From: Bacillota bacterium
GTDB taxonomy: Bacteria > Bacillota > Clostridia > Saccharofermentanales > Fastidiosipilaceae
Direction: 5' to 3'
Assembly: GCA_023442635.1 (NCBI GenBank)
Contig: JAEZYR010000068.1
Location: 1-37,342, forward strand
Length of the DNA stretch: 37,342 nt
In this document: piece after piece, positions 1-6,477 of the stretch
How the letters are laid out: every line of letters begins with the position of its first letter
How positions within the stretch are numbered: the stretch's first letter is position 1
Translations under genes and position numbers: made by a program
Notes under the pieces: generated by a model
The model's input: the letters and a program-made list of their open reading frames with translations, nothing else
Databases searched by the model: none
What the model was told of the DNA's origin: nothing

Positions 1-440
1 GGATGGGTTACGAGGTGCTCAGCATCAACCCAAGCCAGCGTACCAAAGCGCCGAATGTCACACCAAAGCAGGTAGCGCTTCTTTTCGTTGCAAGCCAACA
101 CAAAGATGGCGTGGGTATGTGGGGGCAGGGGATCAGGCCAATCCTCCCACACTTGAAACTGTCCCGTCATCTTAGGGTGCGCGACCAAAAAGAAATCAGC
201 TGTGGGGCTGGGATCTGATGCAAAAGGGCGGTGTGCAGCTGCTTGCCAGTGAAAAATGAGGTGCTTGCCTCTTTGCGAGATGCGAAGAAGACGGGCTTGG
301 TGGCGTTCTGTTGCATCAAGCTTACACTGCCGTTGGTCGGGATAAAGGGCGCGCAGACTATGTTCCTCGAGCAAAATTGCCGAATGCAATAGATCTTCAA
401 GACTTTGACGCATGCAGGCAATTTCAGGATATTCAGGCAT
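1..440 (-). CDS. mutM: Formamidopyrimidine-DNA glycosylase (Fpg/MutM family), 5' part only
   Basis: Base-excision repair glycosylase/lyase of the Fpg/Nei family, which removes oxidised purines. I read the frame directly: it starts at an ATG at 440 and stays open for 146 codons to the window edge, so the C-terminal zinc finger lies outside. The N-terminus MPEYPEI gives the catalytic Pro2 and Glu3 of the family. RISQRGKHLIF (about residues 53-63) holds the conserved beta-lobe lysine. HPKMTGQF matches the family HLGMTG block, and DIRRFGTLAW is the conserved D-x-RRFG block. A GAGGTG ribosome binding site precedes the ATG. The XRE gene lies 83 bp upstream on the same strand, so the two may be cotranscribed. 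Family is clear; Fpg versus a Nei-like branch cannot be settled without the C-terminus. Confidence 0.88.
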   Translation of the reverse strand, partial: MPEYPEIACMRQSLEDLLHSAILLEEHSLRALYPDQRQCKLDATERHQARLLRISQRGKHLIFHWQAAAHRPFASDPSPTADFFLVAHPKMTGQFQVWEDWPDPLPPHTHAIFVLACNEKKRYLLWCDIRRFGTLAWVDAEHLVTH

Positions 441-523
441 GAGGCACCTCGTGTCTAGCTATTTATCCAAGTTTAGCAGGAGCTGCTGAGGCTAGCGCAG
501 CACATGAACAAGGCATGGAGGAT

Positions 524-1090
524 CTAACAGCCCTGTTTTAGACTTTCGATGACCTTTTGTTTTCGTTTGGCCTTTATCTGCTTGCGAATGCGAGCTTCTT
601 CCTTTTCCTCGGCTAGTTCATCATGAAAAGAACCCGTTTGGTGCAGCTTGGTGCCCCTTTCCCGATGTGCTGGTATGGGATGGCGCGGATCGTTTTGCGG
701 TCCGAATGTTCGCTTGTGCTCAGGGTAGGCAAAATCAAAATAGAAGTCGCTTTTGAGGAGGCCTGCCTCGACTTTAGCGTTGTAATTCTCTTCCAAAAGA
801 GCCACGAAGCGAGACAGGCTCAGGCCAAAACTAAGGGCGATCTGGCTGAGCTTTTCGACTGAAATCTTGCGGTATCCACGTTCGAGCTGGGAGTAATAGC
901 CCGGATCAATTTCGGCCTGGCGAGACTGCCAAAACTGACTGCGATCCATGTGATAGCGCAGTGCCTTGAGCAGCGCAGAAATAGATGGCGCACCATAAGT
1001 GTCTTGTACGACTGCTAGGGCAGGGCAAACGTGATCAGAAGAGCTGTTGGACTTAGCTTTTTTGGCTTTCGGTCGTTTTTGAGCGGCCAT
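524..1090 (-). CDS. XRE-family helix-turn-helix regulator
   Basis: A 188-residue protein with a Cro/C1-type helix-turn-helix at about residues 35-100. The stretch DPGYYSQLERGYRKISVEKL has the typical 'S-x-LE-x-G-x-R-x-(I/P)-(S/T)-x-x-x-L' recognition-helix layout. N- and C-termini are rich in Lys/Arg/Glu and probably disordered, with no second recognisable domain. The start is well supported by AGAAGGAGG eight bases upstream. A perfect 9-bp inverted repeat lies just upstream (1116-1136) and could be an operator or attenuator. The target genes are unknown; the partial glycosylase gene downstream on the same strand and the divergent methyltransferase are the obvious candidates. Confidence 0.75.
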   Translation of the reverse strand: MAAQKRPKAKKAKSNSSSDHVCPALAVVQDTYGAPSISALLKALRYHMDRSQFWQSRQAEIDPGYYSQLERGYRKISVEKLSQIALSFGLSLSRFVALLEENYNAKVEAGLLKSDFYFDFAYPEHKRTFGPQNDPRHPIPAHRERGTKLHQTGSFHDELAEEKEEARIRKQIKAKRKQKVIESLKQGC

Positions 1091-1110
1091 GTTAGGCCTC
1101 CTTCTAAATT

Positions 1111-1136
1111 AAAAATGCACAGCTAGAAGCTGTGCA
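1111..1136 (-). promoter_or_regulatory. Inverted repeat with T-run in leader of the XRE gene
   Basis: TGCACAGCT and AGCTGTGCA form a perfect 9-bp stem with a 3-base loop. Read on the minus strand it is followed by five T residues, then by the ribosome binding site of the XRE gene. A TATACT box lies immediately upstream on the minus strand (1143-1138), but no good -35 box is at the right distance. The element could be an attenuator, or an operator at the transcription start used for autoregulation. Confidence 0.45.
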
Positions 1137-1369
1137 CAGTATAGGATCTTGATAGATATATACGGAAGGAGTTTCAGACAAAAACAACTATTTTTATGAA
1201 TTTATAACCTGATATTCATAAGATGCTAGCTATATTTTTTTATAAGATTCAGATCGAGGCATTGATGTAGAAATAAAAAGATTTGAGATGATAAGACCGA
1301 GAGTTTTCGGTCACCGACTTGTCCTATACGTTGCTCATTGGCGCCGCTATACTGCAAAAGGAGGTTCGT

Positions 1370-2722
1370 ATGCGAATTGTTCTACCAGTCATCATGGGGC
1401 AAGAAAGCTTGCTTAGCGCTGAACTGCTGCAGCTAGGCGCGTCACCAGCTGCCATTCAGCAGGAAGCGGCACAAGTCAATCTGGCTGTGCCTCTACATGA
1501 GGCGGATTTGACAGCATGTCTAGCGCAACTCAACCTCTATCTGAGTGTGGCCGAAAGAGTCCTGCTCGAAGTCGCACAAGAGGAAGTGACGACTTTTGAC
1601 CAATTTATTGCCTGGGTTGAGGCTCTGCCTTGGGAACAGTGGATCCCACCAGAGCATGTGGTCGAAGTGGATGGTTACACGGTGGAATCGCAACTGCATG
1701 CTACACCGAGTCTGCAACGCTTGCTCAAACGTGGGGTTGTCGAGCGCCTTTTGCGCACACGCTATCAAGGCAAGACGAACACCTTACCTGAAAGGCCAGA
1801 GGCAGGCAAGGTCTTACTGCGCTTCGCGATACGGCATAATCACTGCTCTTTGCGTGTGGATTGTACGGGCCTCACCCTGCACAAGAGGGGCTATCGCTTA
1901 GAGGGGCGTTTGGCTCCGCTTCGAGAGACGTTGGCTTCGGGCTTATTGTCTATTATGCAGTGGCCAGATCGGAGTTTGCATCCTGTTTTGCCGCCTTTGG
2001 GCACTTTGGGTGAGCCTTCGCGTCGTTTGAAAAAAGTGAGCCAAGGCCGAACATTCTCGGATGTCTTGTATGATCCCTTTTGCGGCTCGGGTACGCTTGT
2101 CATCGAAGCTGCCCGTCGGGCGATCGGCTTGCCAGCTGCCCTTAAGCGCGACTTTGCGATGCAAGAATGGGCCTATCTTTCGCAAGAAAGCCTCGCCCAA
2201 GAACGCGAAAAAGCGGAAGCCTGGGCTCAAGAACAAAGAAGTCAGGCTGAAGTGCCAGCTCTTTTTGGCAGTGATATTGACCCAGAAGCCATTGCCTCCG
2301 CCCAACGCAATGCCCAACGAGCAGGGGTGGAGGACTTTTGCCGCTTTGCTTGTTATGACGCCTTCAAACTGTCGCTCCCTTATCTAGAGCGCATGGCGGG
2401 AGAAAGCAAGCTCTTGCTTCTGAGCAATATTCCTTATGGCGAACGGATTGGCGACTCCAAACTTGCCGAAGACGCCGCGCAAAAACTAGGCCGCTTGGCC
2501 CTGACATCAGAAGGGCAACTGCACTCAGATTTTCGCTTAGGTATCTTGAGCGCGCACGAGACAACAGAAGCGGATGTAGGGCGCAAGGCCGACAAGAGGA
2601 GAAAGCTCTACAACGGCCGAATTAACTGCCATTTCTATGCCTACTATCGGCATACGGAAGCCCCGAAGACGATGGATTCGAGTTCCTCCAAGCAAAAAAG
2701 GAAAGGTGGAATTTCTAGATGA
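1370..2722 (+). CDS. THUMP-type 23S rRNA guanine-N2 methyltransferase (RlmL/YpsC family)
   Basis: SAM-dependent methyltransferase of the RlmL/YpsC class that modifies large-subunit rRNA. The ATG at 1370 is preceded by AAAGGAGG at a 5-base spacing; an in-frame TTG 51 bases upstream has no such signal. The 450-residue protein has an N-terminal THUMP-like region and LHKRGYR (about residues 183-189), typical of the family. A Rossmann methyltransferase domain follows: DPFCGSGT is motif I, GSDIDPEAIASAQRNAQRAG is the acidic SAM loop, and NIPYGERI replaces the usual NPPYGER catalytic motif IV. The C-terminal RRKLYNGRINCHFY matches the family tail. The stop overlaps the start of the next gene (ATGA), implying translational coupling. 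The exact target base is inferred from family only. Confidence 0.85.
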   Translation: MRIVLPVIMGQESLLSAELLQLGASPAAIQQEAAQVNLAVPLHEADLTACLAQLNLYLSVAERVLLEVAQEEVTTFDQFIAWVEALPWEQWIPPEHVVEVDGYTVESQLHATPSLQRLLKRGVVERLLRTRYQGKTNTLPERPEAGKVLLRFAIRHNHCSLRVDCTGLTLHKRGYRLEGRLAPLRETLASGLLSIMQWPDRSLHPVLPPLGTLGEPSRRLKKVSQGRTFSDVLYDPFCGSGTLVIEAARRAIGLPAALKRDFAMQEWAYLSQESLAQEREKAEAWAQEQRSQAEVPALFGSDIDPEAIASAQRNAQRAGVEDFCRFACYDAFKLSLPYLERMAGESKLLLLSNIPYGERIGDSKLAEDAAQKLGRLALTSEGQLHSDFRLGILSAHETTEADVGRKADKRRKLYNGRINCHFYAYYRHTEAPKTMDSSSSKQKRKGGISR

Positions 2723-3458
2723 AGGCTTTGATTCTTGCTGCTGGCTATGCCACACGTCTAAAACCCCTGACAGACTACTGCGCTAAGCCCTTGCTGCCAG
2801 TTGGCCAAAAGCGCATGATCGACCACATTGTCGATCAATTGGAACGCGTAAAGGGCTTGAATGAAATACTGGTGGTGACCAATCGCTGCTTTGCCACTTC
2901 TTTTGAGTTGTGGGCGGAACGTCGGCGAATCAGACCCCAGATATCCCGATCTGCATACTAGATGACGGCAGCGATACAGTCGAAAATCGTTTGGGCGCCA
3001 TTGGAGATATAGCGTTTGTACTTGATCGCAAGCAAGTCGCGGAAGACTTGCTGATTATTGCAGGTGACAATTTATTTGACTATGACCTAGCCCATATTGC
3101 AGAGCGCTTCCAGCAACTCGGCCATGATATGGTGCTTGGGCGAGAACTTGAAGCGGCAGAAGATCCTAGCCGCTTTGCGATCGTTGAGATAGACGCTGAG
3201 GGGCGCATTTTGCATATGGAAGAGAAACCAGCTGAACCTCGCAGCCGCTTGGCAGCCTTCGCAACCTATTTCTACAAAAAAGACAGCTTGCCACTTTTTA
3301 AGACCTACCTACAGCAAGGAGGAAATCCAGATTCTCCAGGTCATTTCCCAGCTTGGCTTTACCAGAAAAGGCCAGTTTATTTGTACGTCTTTGAGGGGCA
3401 GTGTTACGACATTGGAACCCTAGAAGCCTACGAACGCGTTCAAGGCCTTTTTCTTTGA
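2719..3458 (+). pseudogene. Sugar-phosphate nucleotidyltransferase, interrupted by a frameshift
   Basis: NTP-transferase family enzyme (sugar-1-phosphate plus NTP to NDP-sugar), split into two frames. The first frame (from ATG 2719 to a stop at about 2961) carries MKALILAAGYATRLKPLTD and KPLLPVG, the family nucleotide-binding N-terminus. The second frame, open from about 2910 to 3458, carries ENRLGAIGDIAFVLD, the metal-binding AGDNLFDYDL, EEKPAEP and a C-terminal YDIGTLEAYE. The frames join without loss of family sequence if one base is restored between about 2920 and 2932, where the reading passes from WAER to SANQTPD. I see no slippery heptamer or stimulatory hairpin, so a real one-base deletion or a sequencing error is more likely than programmed frameshifting. 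The start overlaps the preceding gene by four bases. Confidence 0.8.
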
Positions 3459-3519
3459 AACGAGCCTTTGCGGCAGGCCAGACTAAGCAGACGATACGAG
3501 ACGCGTGCCTTAGCCGTCG

Positions 3520-3528
3520 TGCTAGAAT
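3520..3528 (+). promoter_or_regulatory. Extended -10 promoter candidate for upp
   Basis: TGCTAGAAT is an extended -10 element (TGn plus TAGAAT) that would start transcription near 3535, about 20 bases before the upp ATG. No good -35 box lies 16-18 bases upstream, as is common for extended -10 promoters. Confidence 0.4.
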
Positions 3529-3555
3529 AAATGAAAATTCCAGAGGGAGCTTGTT

Positions 3556-4224
3556 ATGAGCACAGCAAAAGAAGTGACCGACAAACTGGTTTCAACGGGT
3601 CGCCTGATGATTTTTGATCATCCGCTGATTCAGCATAAGATTTCACTGATGCGGGATCGTCGCACAACCACGAAGGAATTCCGCGAATTGGCTACCGAGG
3701 TAGCAAGCCTGATGGGTTATGAGGTAACGCGCGATCTGCCGCTGCAAGAGGTGGAGATTGAGACCCCCATATGCAAGACCATGACGAAGATTATTGCTGG
3801 CAAAAAACTCGCTCTCGTACCCATTTTGCGAGCAGGCTTAGGCATGGTTGATGGCATGCTCAAGCTCATTCCCATGGCGAGGGTTGGCCATATCGGCCTC
3901 TATCGCGATCCTGCGAGTTATGAACCAGTCGAGTATTATTGCAAGCTTCCCGAAGATGCAGCAGAGCGCGAAGTTATCGTCCTAGATCCTATGCTAGCCA
4001 CTGGTGGCTCGGCTTCTGCAGCTGTTAGCTTCTTGAAACAGCGGGGCATCCAAAATGTGAAGTTTATGTGCCTTTTGGCAGCTCCTGAAGGTGTAGCTCG
4101 CTTGCATGAGGATCATCCAGATTTGCCCATTTATTGTGGCGCGCTTGATGAGAAATTGAATGACCATAAGTATATTGTGCCAGGTTTGGGCGATGCTGGT
4201 GACCGTCTCTTTGGCACCAAGTAA
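3556..4224 (+). CDS. upp: Uracil phosphoribosyltransferase
   Basis: Pyrimidine salvage enzyme converting uracil and PRPP to UMP. The 222-residue product is slightly longer than the usual ~209, mainly at the N-terminus. Seen in order: LVPILRAGLGMVDGML (conserved UPRTase core), GHIGLYRDP, LDPMLATGGSA (the PRPP-binding loop) and the C-terminal DEKLNDHKYIVPGLGDAGDR with the uracil-binding segment and conserved GDRLFGT end. GAGGGAG lies upstream of the ATG. The gene is followed by a clear intrinsic terminator and stands just before the ATP synthase operon, an arrangement seen in many Bacillota. Confidence 0.96.
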   Translation: MSTAKEVTDKLVSTGRLMIFDHPLIQHKISLMRDRRTTTKEFRELATEVASLMGYEVTRDLPLQEVEIETPICKTMTKIIAGKKLALVPILRAGLGMVDGMLKLIPMARVGHIGLYRDPASYEPVEYYCKLPEDAAEREVIVLDPMLATGGSASAAVSFLKQRGIQNVKFMCLLAAPEGVARLHEDHPDLPIYCGALDEKLNDHKYIVPGLGDAGDRLFGTK

Positions 4225-4248
4225 GTTGACTATATAGTGTGCATGAGG

Positions 4249-4283
4249 GGCTCCCTTTCCTGAGAGAAGGGGAGCCTTCTTTT
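4249..4283 (+). terminator. Intrinsic terminator after upp
   Basis: GGCTCCCTTT pairs with AAGGGGAGCC (one G-U pair) around an 8-base loop and is followed by TTCTTTT. It lies 25 bases after the upp stop codon and separates upp from the ATP synthase operon. Confidence 0.85.
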
Positions 4284-4614
4284 ATGAAACACCTGTGAAG
4301 GGCGTAGAGAACTTTGAGAAAATTTGTCAGGCAAGCAGCAGCCAGCTGAGCTCTTCCAGACGAGAGGCTAAAATTCTTGTCTGAATGCACAGGAAGGTGG
4401 CGCTTTCTTACGATTTTAATTGACAAAATGCCCCTTTTCGCTAAAAACGATCGAAATGCTTGCGCCAAAGCGTTTAGGGGTCTATGCTCTGAGAGTGAGC
4501 CGGGCCTGTGGTCGGGCTTCTTGTTTTTGGAGATGTCTGCTTTGAACCCTGCCGACGCAGCTTGCTCGGATGGAAGCTCTCATCAGTAGATTGAAACGAG
4601 ACGAGGAGGAAGAG
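4284..4614 (+). promoter_or_regulatory. Leader region of the ATP synthase operon with weak promoter candidate
   Basis: This 331-base stretch has no convincing gene; a 70-codon frame within it resembles no family and has no ribosome binding site. TTGACA at 4420-4425 followed 16 bases later by TAAAAA (4442-4447) is a possible promoter for the atp operon, but the -10 is poor. No atpI-like gene is present here, although it often heads such operons. Confidence 0.35.
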
Positions 4615-5523
4615 ATGGCGATTTTAACCGGGGTGCTCCCACTAACATTGTCATTCTCAGAGGCTTTTGTTGAGTCCCTGAAGAAGCTGCTCCCAGGTCA
4701 GGTAGATCTGAGTGAGTCCATCCGCGAGGCGATTGACTACAGTCCGCGCTTTAACGTGCATTTAGGCCCCCTTACGATTCCGATTAGCGATGCGGTCATC
4801 GGCATGTGGATTGTCATGCCTGTGCTTGCCCTTTTGGCTTGGTGCTTTGGCCGACGTTTGACGGCTACAGGCAGTCGTCGACAGGCAATGGGGGAGCTTT
4901 TGGTGAGCGCCCTTCTCAAACTAGCGAAAGATTCAGGCCTATCGCAAGAACAGGCGCAGCAGGTTCTGCCTTTCGTGGGGAGTTTGGGTCTTTTTATTGC
5001 CTGCTGCAATGTAGCCTCTGCCTTCCACCTCAAACCACCTGCTCAGAATATTGCTTTCCCTGTGGCCTTGGCCATCTTGACCATCATTGTTGTCATCGCT
5101 TTTGGCTTGCGTTTTGTAGGCCTTAAGGGCTTTTGGTACTCCTTATCACGCCCAGTCAAAGCCTTGGTGCCGTTTAAGATTCTCGATTACTTTATTAAGC
5201 CCTTATCTTTATCTTTCCGACTCTTTGGCAATATTTTTGGATCCTTTGTGCTGATGGAATTCATTGGCTTGGTTATCCCGATGGTTTTGCCAGGTCTCTT
5301 GGGCCTTTGGTTTGACATTGGTGACGGCCTGATTCAGGGTGCTATTTTTTGCTATTTGAGCATTATCTACATTGGCGAAATTGTAGAAGGCGCCCACGAA
5401 GAAGTTGAGCCCAAAAAGAAACGCCGTAAGTTGGTCAAAACGGAGAATGCTGTTGAAAATCAAAAACAGCAGGCCTTAATGACCGAACCCAATCAACGAA
5501 TGACTTCGACAATCGATCACTGA
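4615..5523 (+). CDS. atpB: ATP synthase Fo subunit a
   Basis: Membrane subunit that forms the ion half-channels against the c-ring. I start at ATG 4615, preceded by AGGAGG at a 5-base spacing, rather than an in-frame ATG 45 bases upstream; this gives 302 residues. Several hydrophobic segments are visible, with the diagnostic block IKPLSLSFRLFGNIFGSFVL containing the essential arginine, and a final helix IFCYLSIIYIGEIVEGAHEE. After that helix comes an unusual hydrophilic tail of about 45 residues that includes PKKKRRK. It is the first gene of the atp operon here; a 119-base gap with a stem-loop separates it from atpE. Confidence 0.95.
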   Translation: MAILTGVLPLTLSFSEAFVESLKKLLPGQVDLSESIREAIDYSPRFNVHLGPLTIPISDAVIGMWIVMPVLALLAWCFGRRLTATGSRRQAMGELLVSALLKLAKDSGLSQEQAQQVLPFVGSLGLFIACCNVASAFHLKPPAQNIAFPVALAILTIIVVIAFGLRFVGLKGFWYSLSRPVKALVPFKILDYFIKPLSLSFRLFGNIFGSFVLMEFIGLVIPMVLPGLLGLWFDIGDGLIQGAIFCYLSIIYIGEIVEGAHEEVEPKKKRRKLVKTENAVENQKQQALMTEPNQRMTSTIDH

Positions 5524-5530
5524 TTGCATA

Positions 5531-5569
5531 GCCCGATTGAAACTTGCGAGATCGAGTCTGCTATCGGGC
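5531..5569 (+). promoter_or_regulatory. Stem-loop between atpB and atpE
   Basis: GCCCGAT and ATCGGGC form a 7-bp stem around a 25-base loop and are followed by GCCTTTTAA. The T-run is short, so this may be an mRNA-stabilising or attenuating hairpin that sets the higher c-subunit yield rather than a full terminator. Confidence 0.4.
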
Positions 5570-5642
5570 GCCTTTTAAGAGGTTTATCTAGCGGCTTAAA
5601 CCGCTCGATATAGAGAACATCATTAAGAATGGAGACACATTT

Positions 5643-5873
5643 ATGGAACGTGGTTTAGTAGCCTTGGCAACAGCTCTGGCGATTAGCTTTGCAGCTGGTA
5701 TGGGTGGCTTGGGCATTGGTTTGGCTTCTGGTAAGGCCTTCGAGGCAACTGCAAGACAGCCAGAAATGGCAGGACGTATCCAGAGTTTGCTCTTCATCGC
5801 TATTGTCTTTATTGAGGCAACAACGATTTACGCACTGGTTGTCAGCTTATTGCTGCTGTTCGTCTTTAAATAA
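5643..5873 (+). CDS. atpE: ATP synthase Fo subunit c
   Basis: Proteolipid that builds the rotor ring. It has 76 residues forming two transmembrane helices joined by the polar loop ARQPE (residues 37-41). The ion-binding carboxylate is Glu58 in IVFIEATTIYALV. The glycine-rich first helix GMGGLGIGLASGKA is typical. At the positions that bind Na+ in known Na+ rings (Gln32 and Ser66 of Ilyobacter), this protein has Ile25 and Ala59, so I infer proton coupling. A GGAGA ribosome binding site precedes the ATG, and atpF follows after 13 bases. Confidence 0.95.
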   Translation: MERGLVALATALAISFAAGMGGLGIGLASGKAFEATARQPEMAGRIQSLLFIAIVFIEATTIYALVVSLLLLFVFK

Positions 5874-5886
5874 CGGAGGCTGAGCG

Positions 5887-6477
5887 ATGTTTACACCAGA
5901 GAAGTTGGCGGCGATGCTCGTTACATTCATCGTCACGATCGTCAACCTCCTCATCATGTATTGGGTTTTGAAGCGCTTTTTGTTCAAGCCCATTATGCTG
6001 GTGCTCGCCAAGCGTCAAAATCAAATTGAGCAAGACCTAGCCCAAGCAAAGGCAGATCGCGAGCAAAGTCATCTCGAGCTCAAAAAAGCCAAGCAAAAAG
6101 CGGAGCAGGCTGTTTCGGATGCGGCGCGTATCGTTCACGATGCCAGAGTCCAAGCCCAGTCTGAGAGCCACAGCTTGATTCAGGACGCTCAGAGCCAAGC
6201 TCGAGATGTTCTCGAACGCGCAGAGAGCCAACGCGAGCACATGCGCCAAGCCCTTTTGCATGATGTCCGGGGTGAAATTACAGACCTTGCGGTATCCATT
6301 GCCAGTCAGGTTATTCAAAGTCAAATGTCGACCCAAGAACAGCGTTCAATGGTTGATGAGATCCTAACCGAGCGCCTTGCCCAAGGCGAAACCCAGCAAG
6401 GTTCCGTGGTGGCAGCCAGTCAGTCGGTGCAAGAAGCATTAGAGCAGAGAGTGGGTGAAGCTGAGCATGAAGCATGA
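5887..6477 (+). CDS. atpF: ATP synthase Fo subunit b
   Basis: Peripheral stalk subunit: one N-terminal transmembrane helix (about residues 8-30, ending LKRFLFKPI) followed by a long charged coiled coil rich in Lys, Glu, Gln and Ala. The C-terminal part ITDLAVSIASQVIQSQM matches the segment that contacts delta. The protein is 196 residues, about 30 longer than usual, owing to a Gln/Glu/Ser-rich tail after the delta-contact region. GGAGG precedes the ATG. The stop overlaps the start of the delta-alpha fusion gene by 11 bases. Confidence 0.93.
   Translation: MFTPEKLAAMLVTFIVTIVNLLIMYWVLKRFLFKPIMLVLAKRQNQIEQDLAQAKADREQSHLELKKAKQKAEQAVSDAARIVHDARVQAQSESHSLIQDAQSQARDVLERAESQREHMRQALLHDVRGEITDLAVSIASQVIQSQMSTQEQRSMVDEILTERLAQGETQQGSVVAASQSVQEALEQRVGEAEHEA

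Noticed and set aside
1348..1353. TATACT box before the methyltransferase gene as its promoter
   Set aside because: Transcription would start inside the ribosome binding site, and no -35 box is at a usable distance.
2900..2960. Programmed frameshift in the nucleotidyltransferase gene
   Set aside because: No slippery heptamer, internal Shine-Dalgarno at the right distance, or downstream hairpin was seen.
4377..4589. 70-codon frame upstream of atpB as an atpI gene
   Set aside because: It lacks two hydrophobic helices, has no ribosome binding site and resembles no ATP synthase protein.
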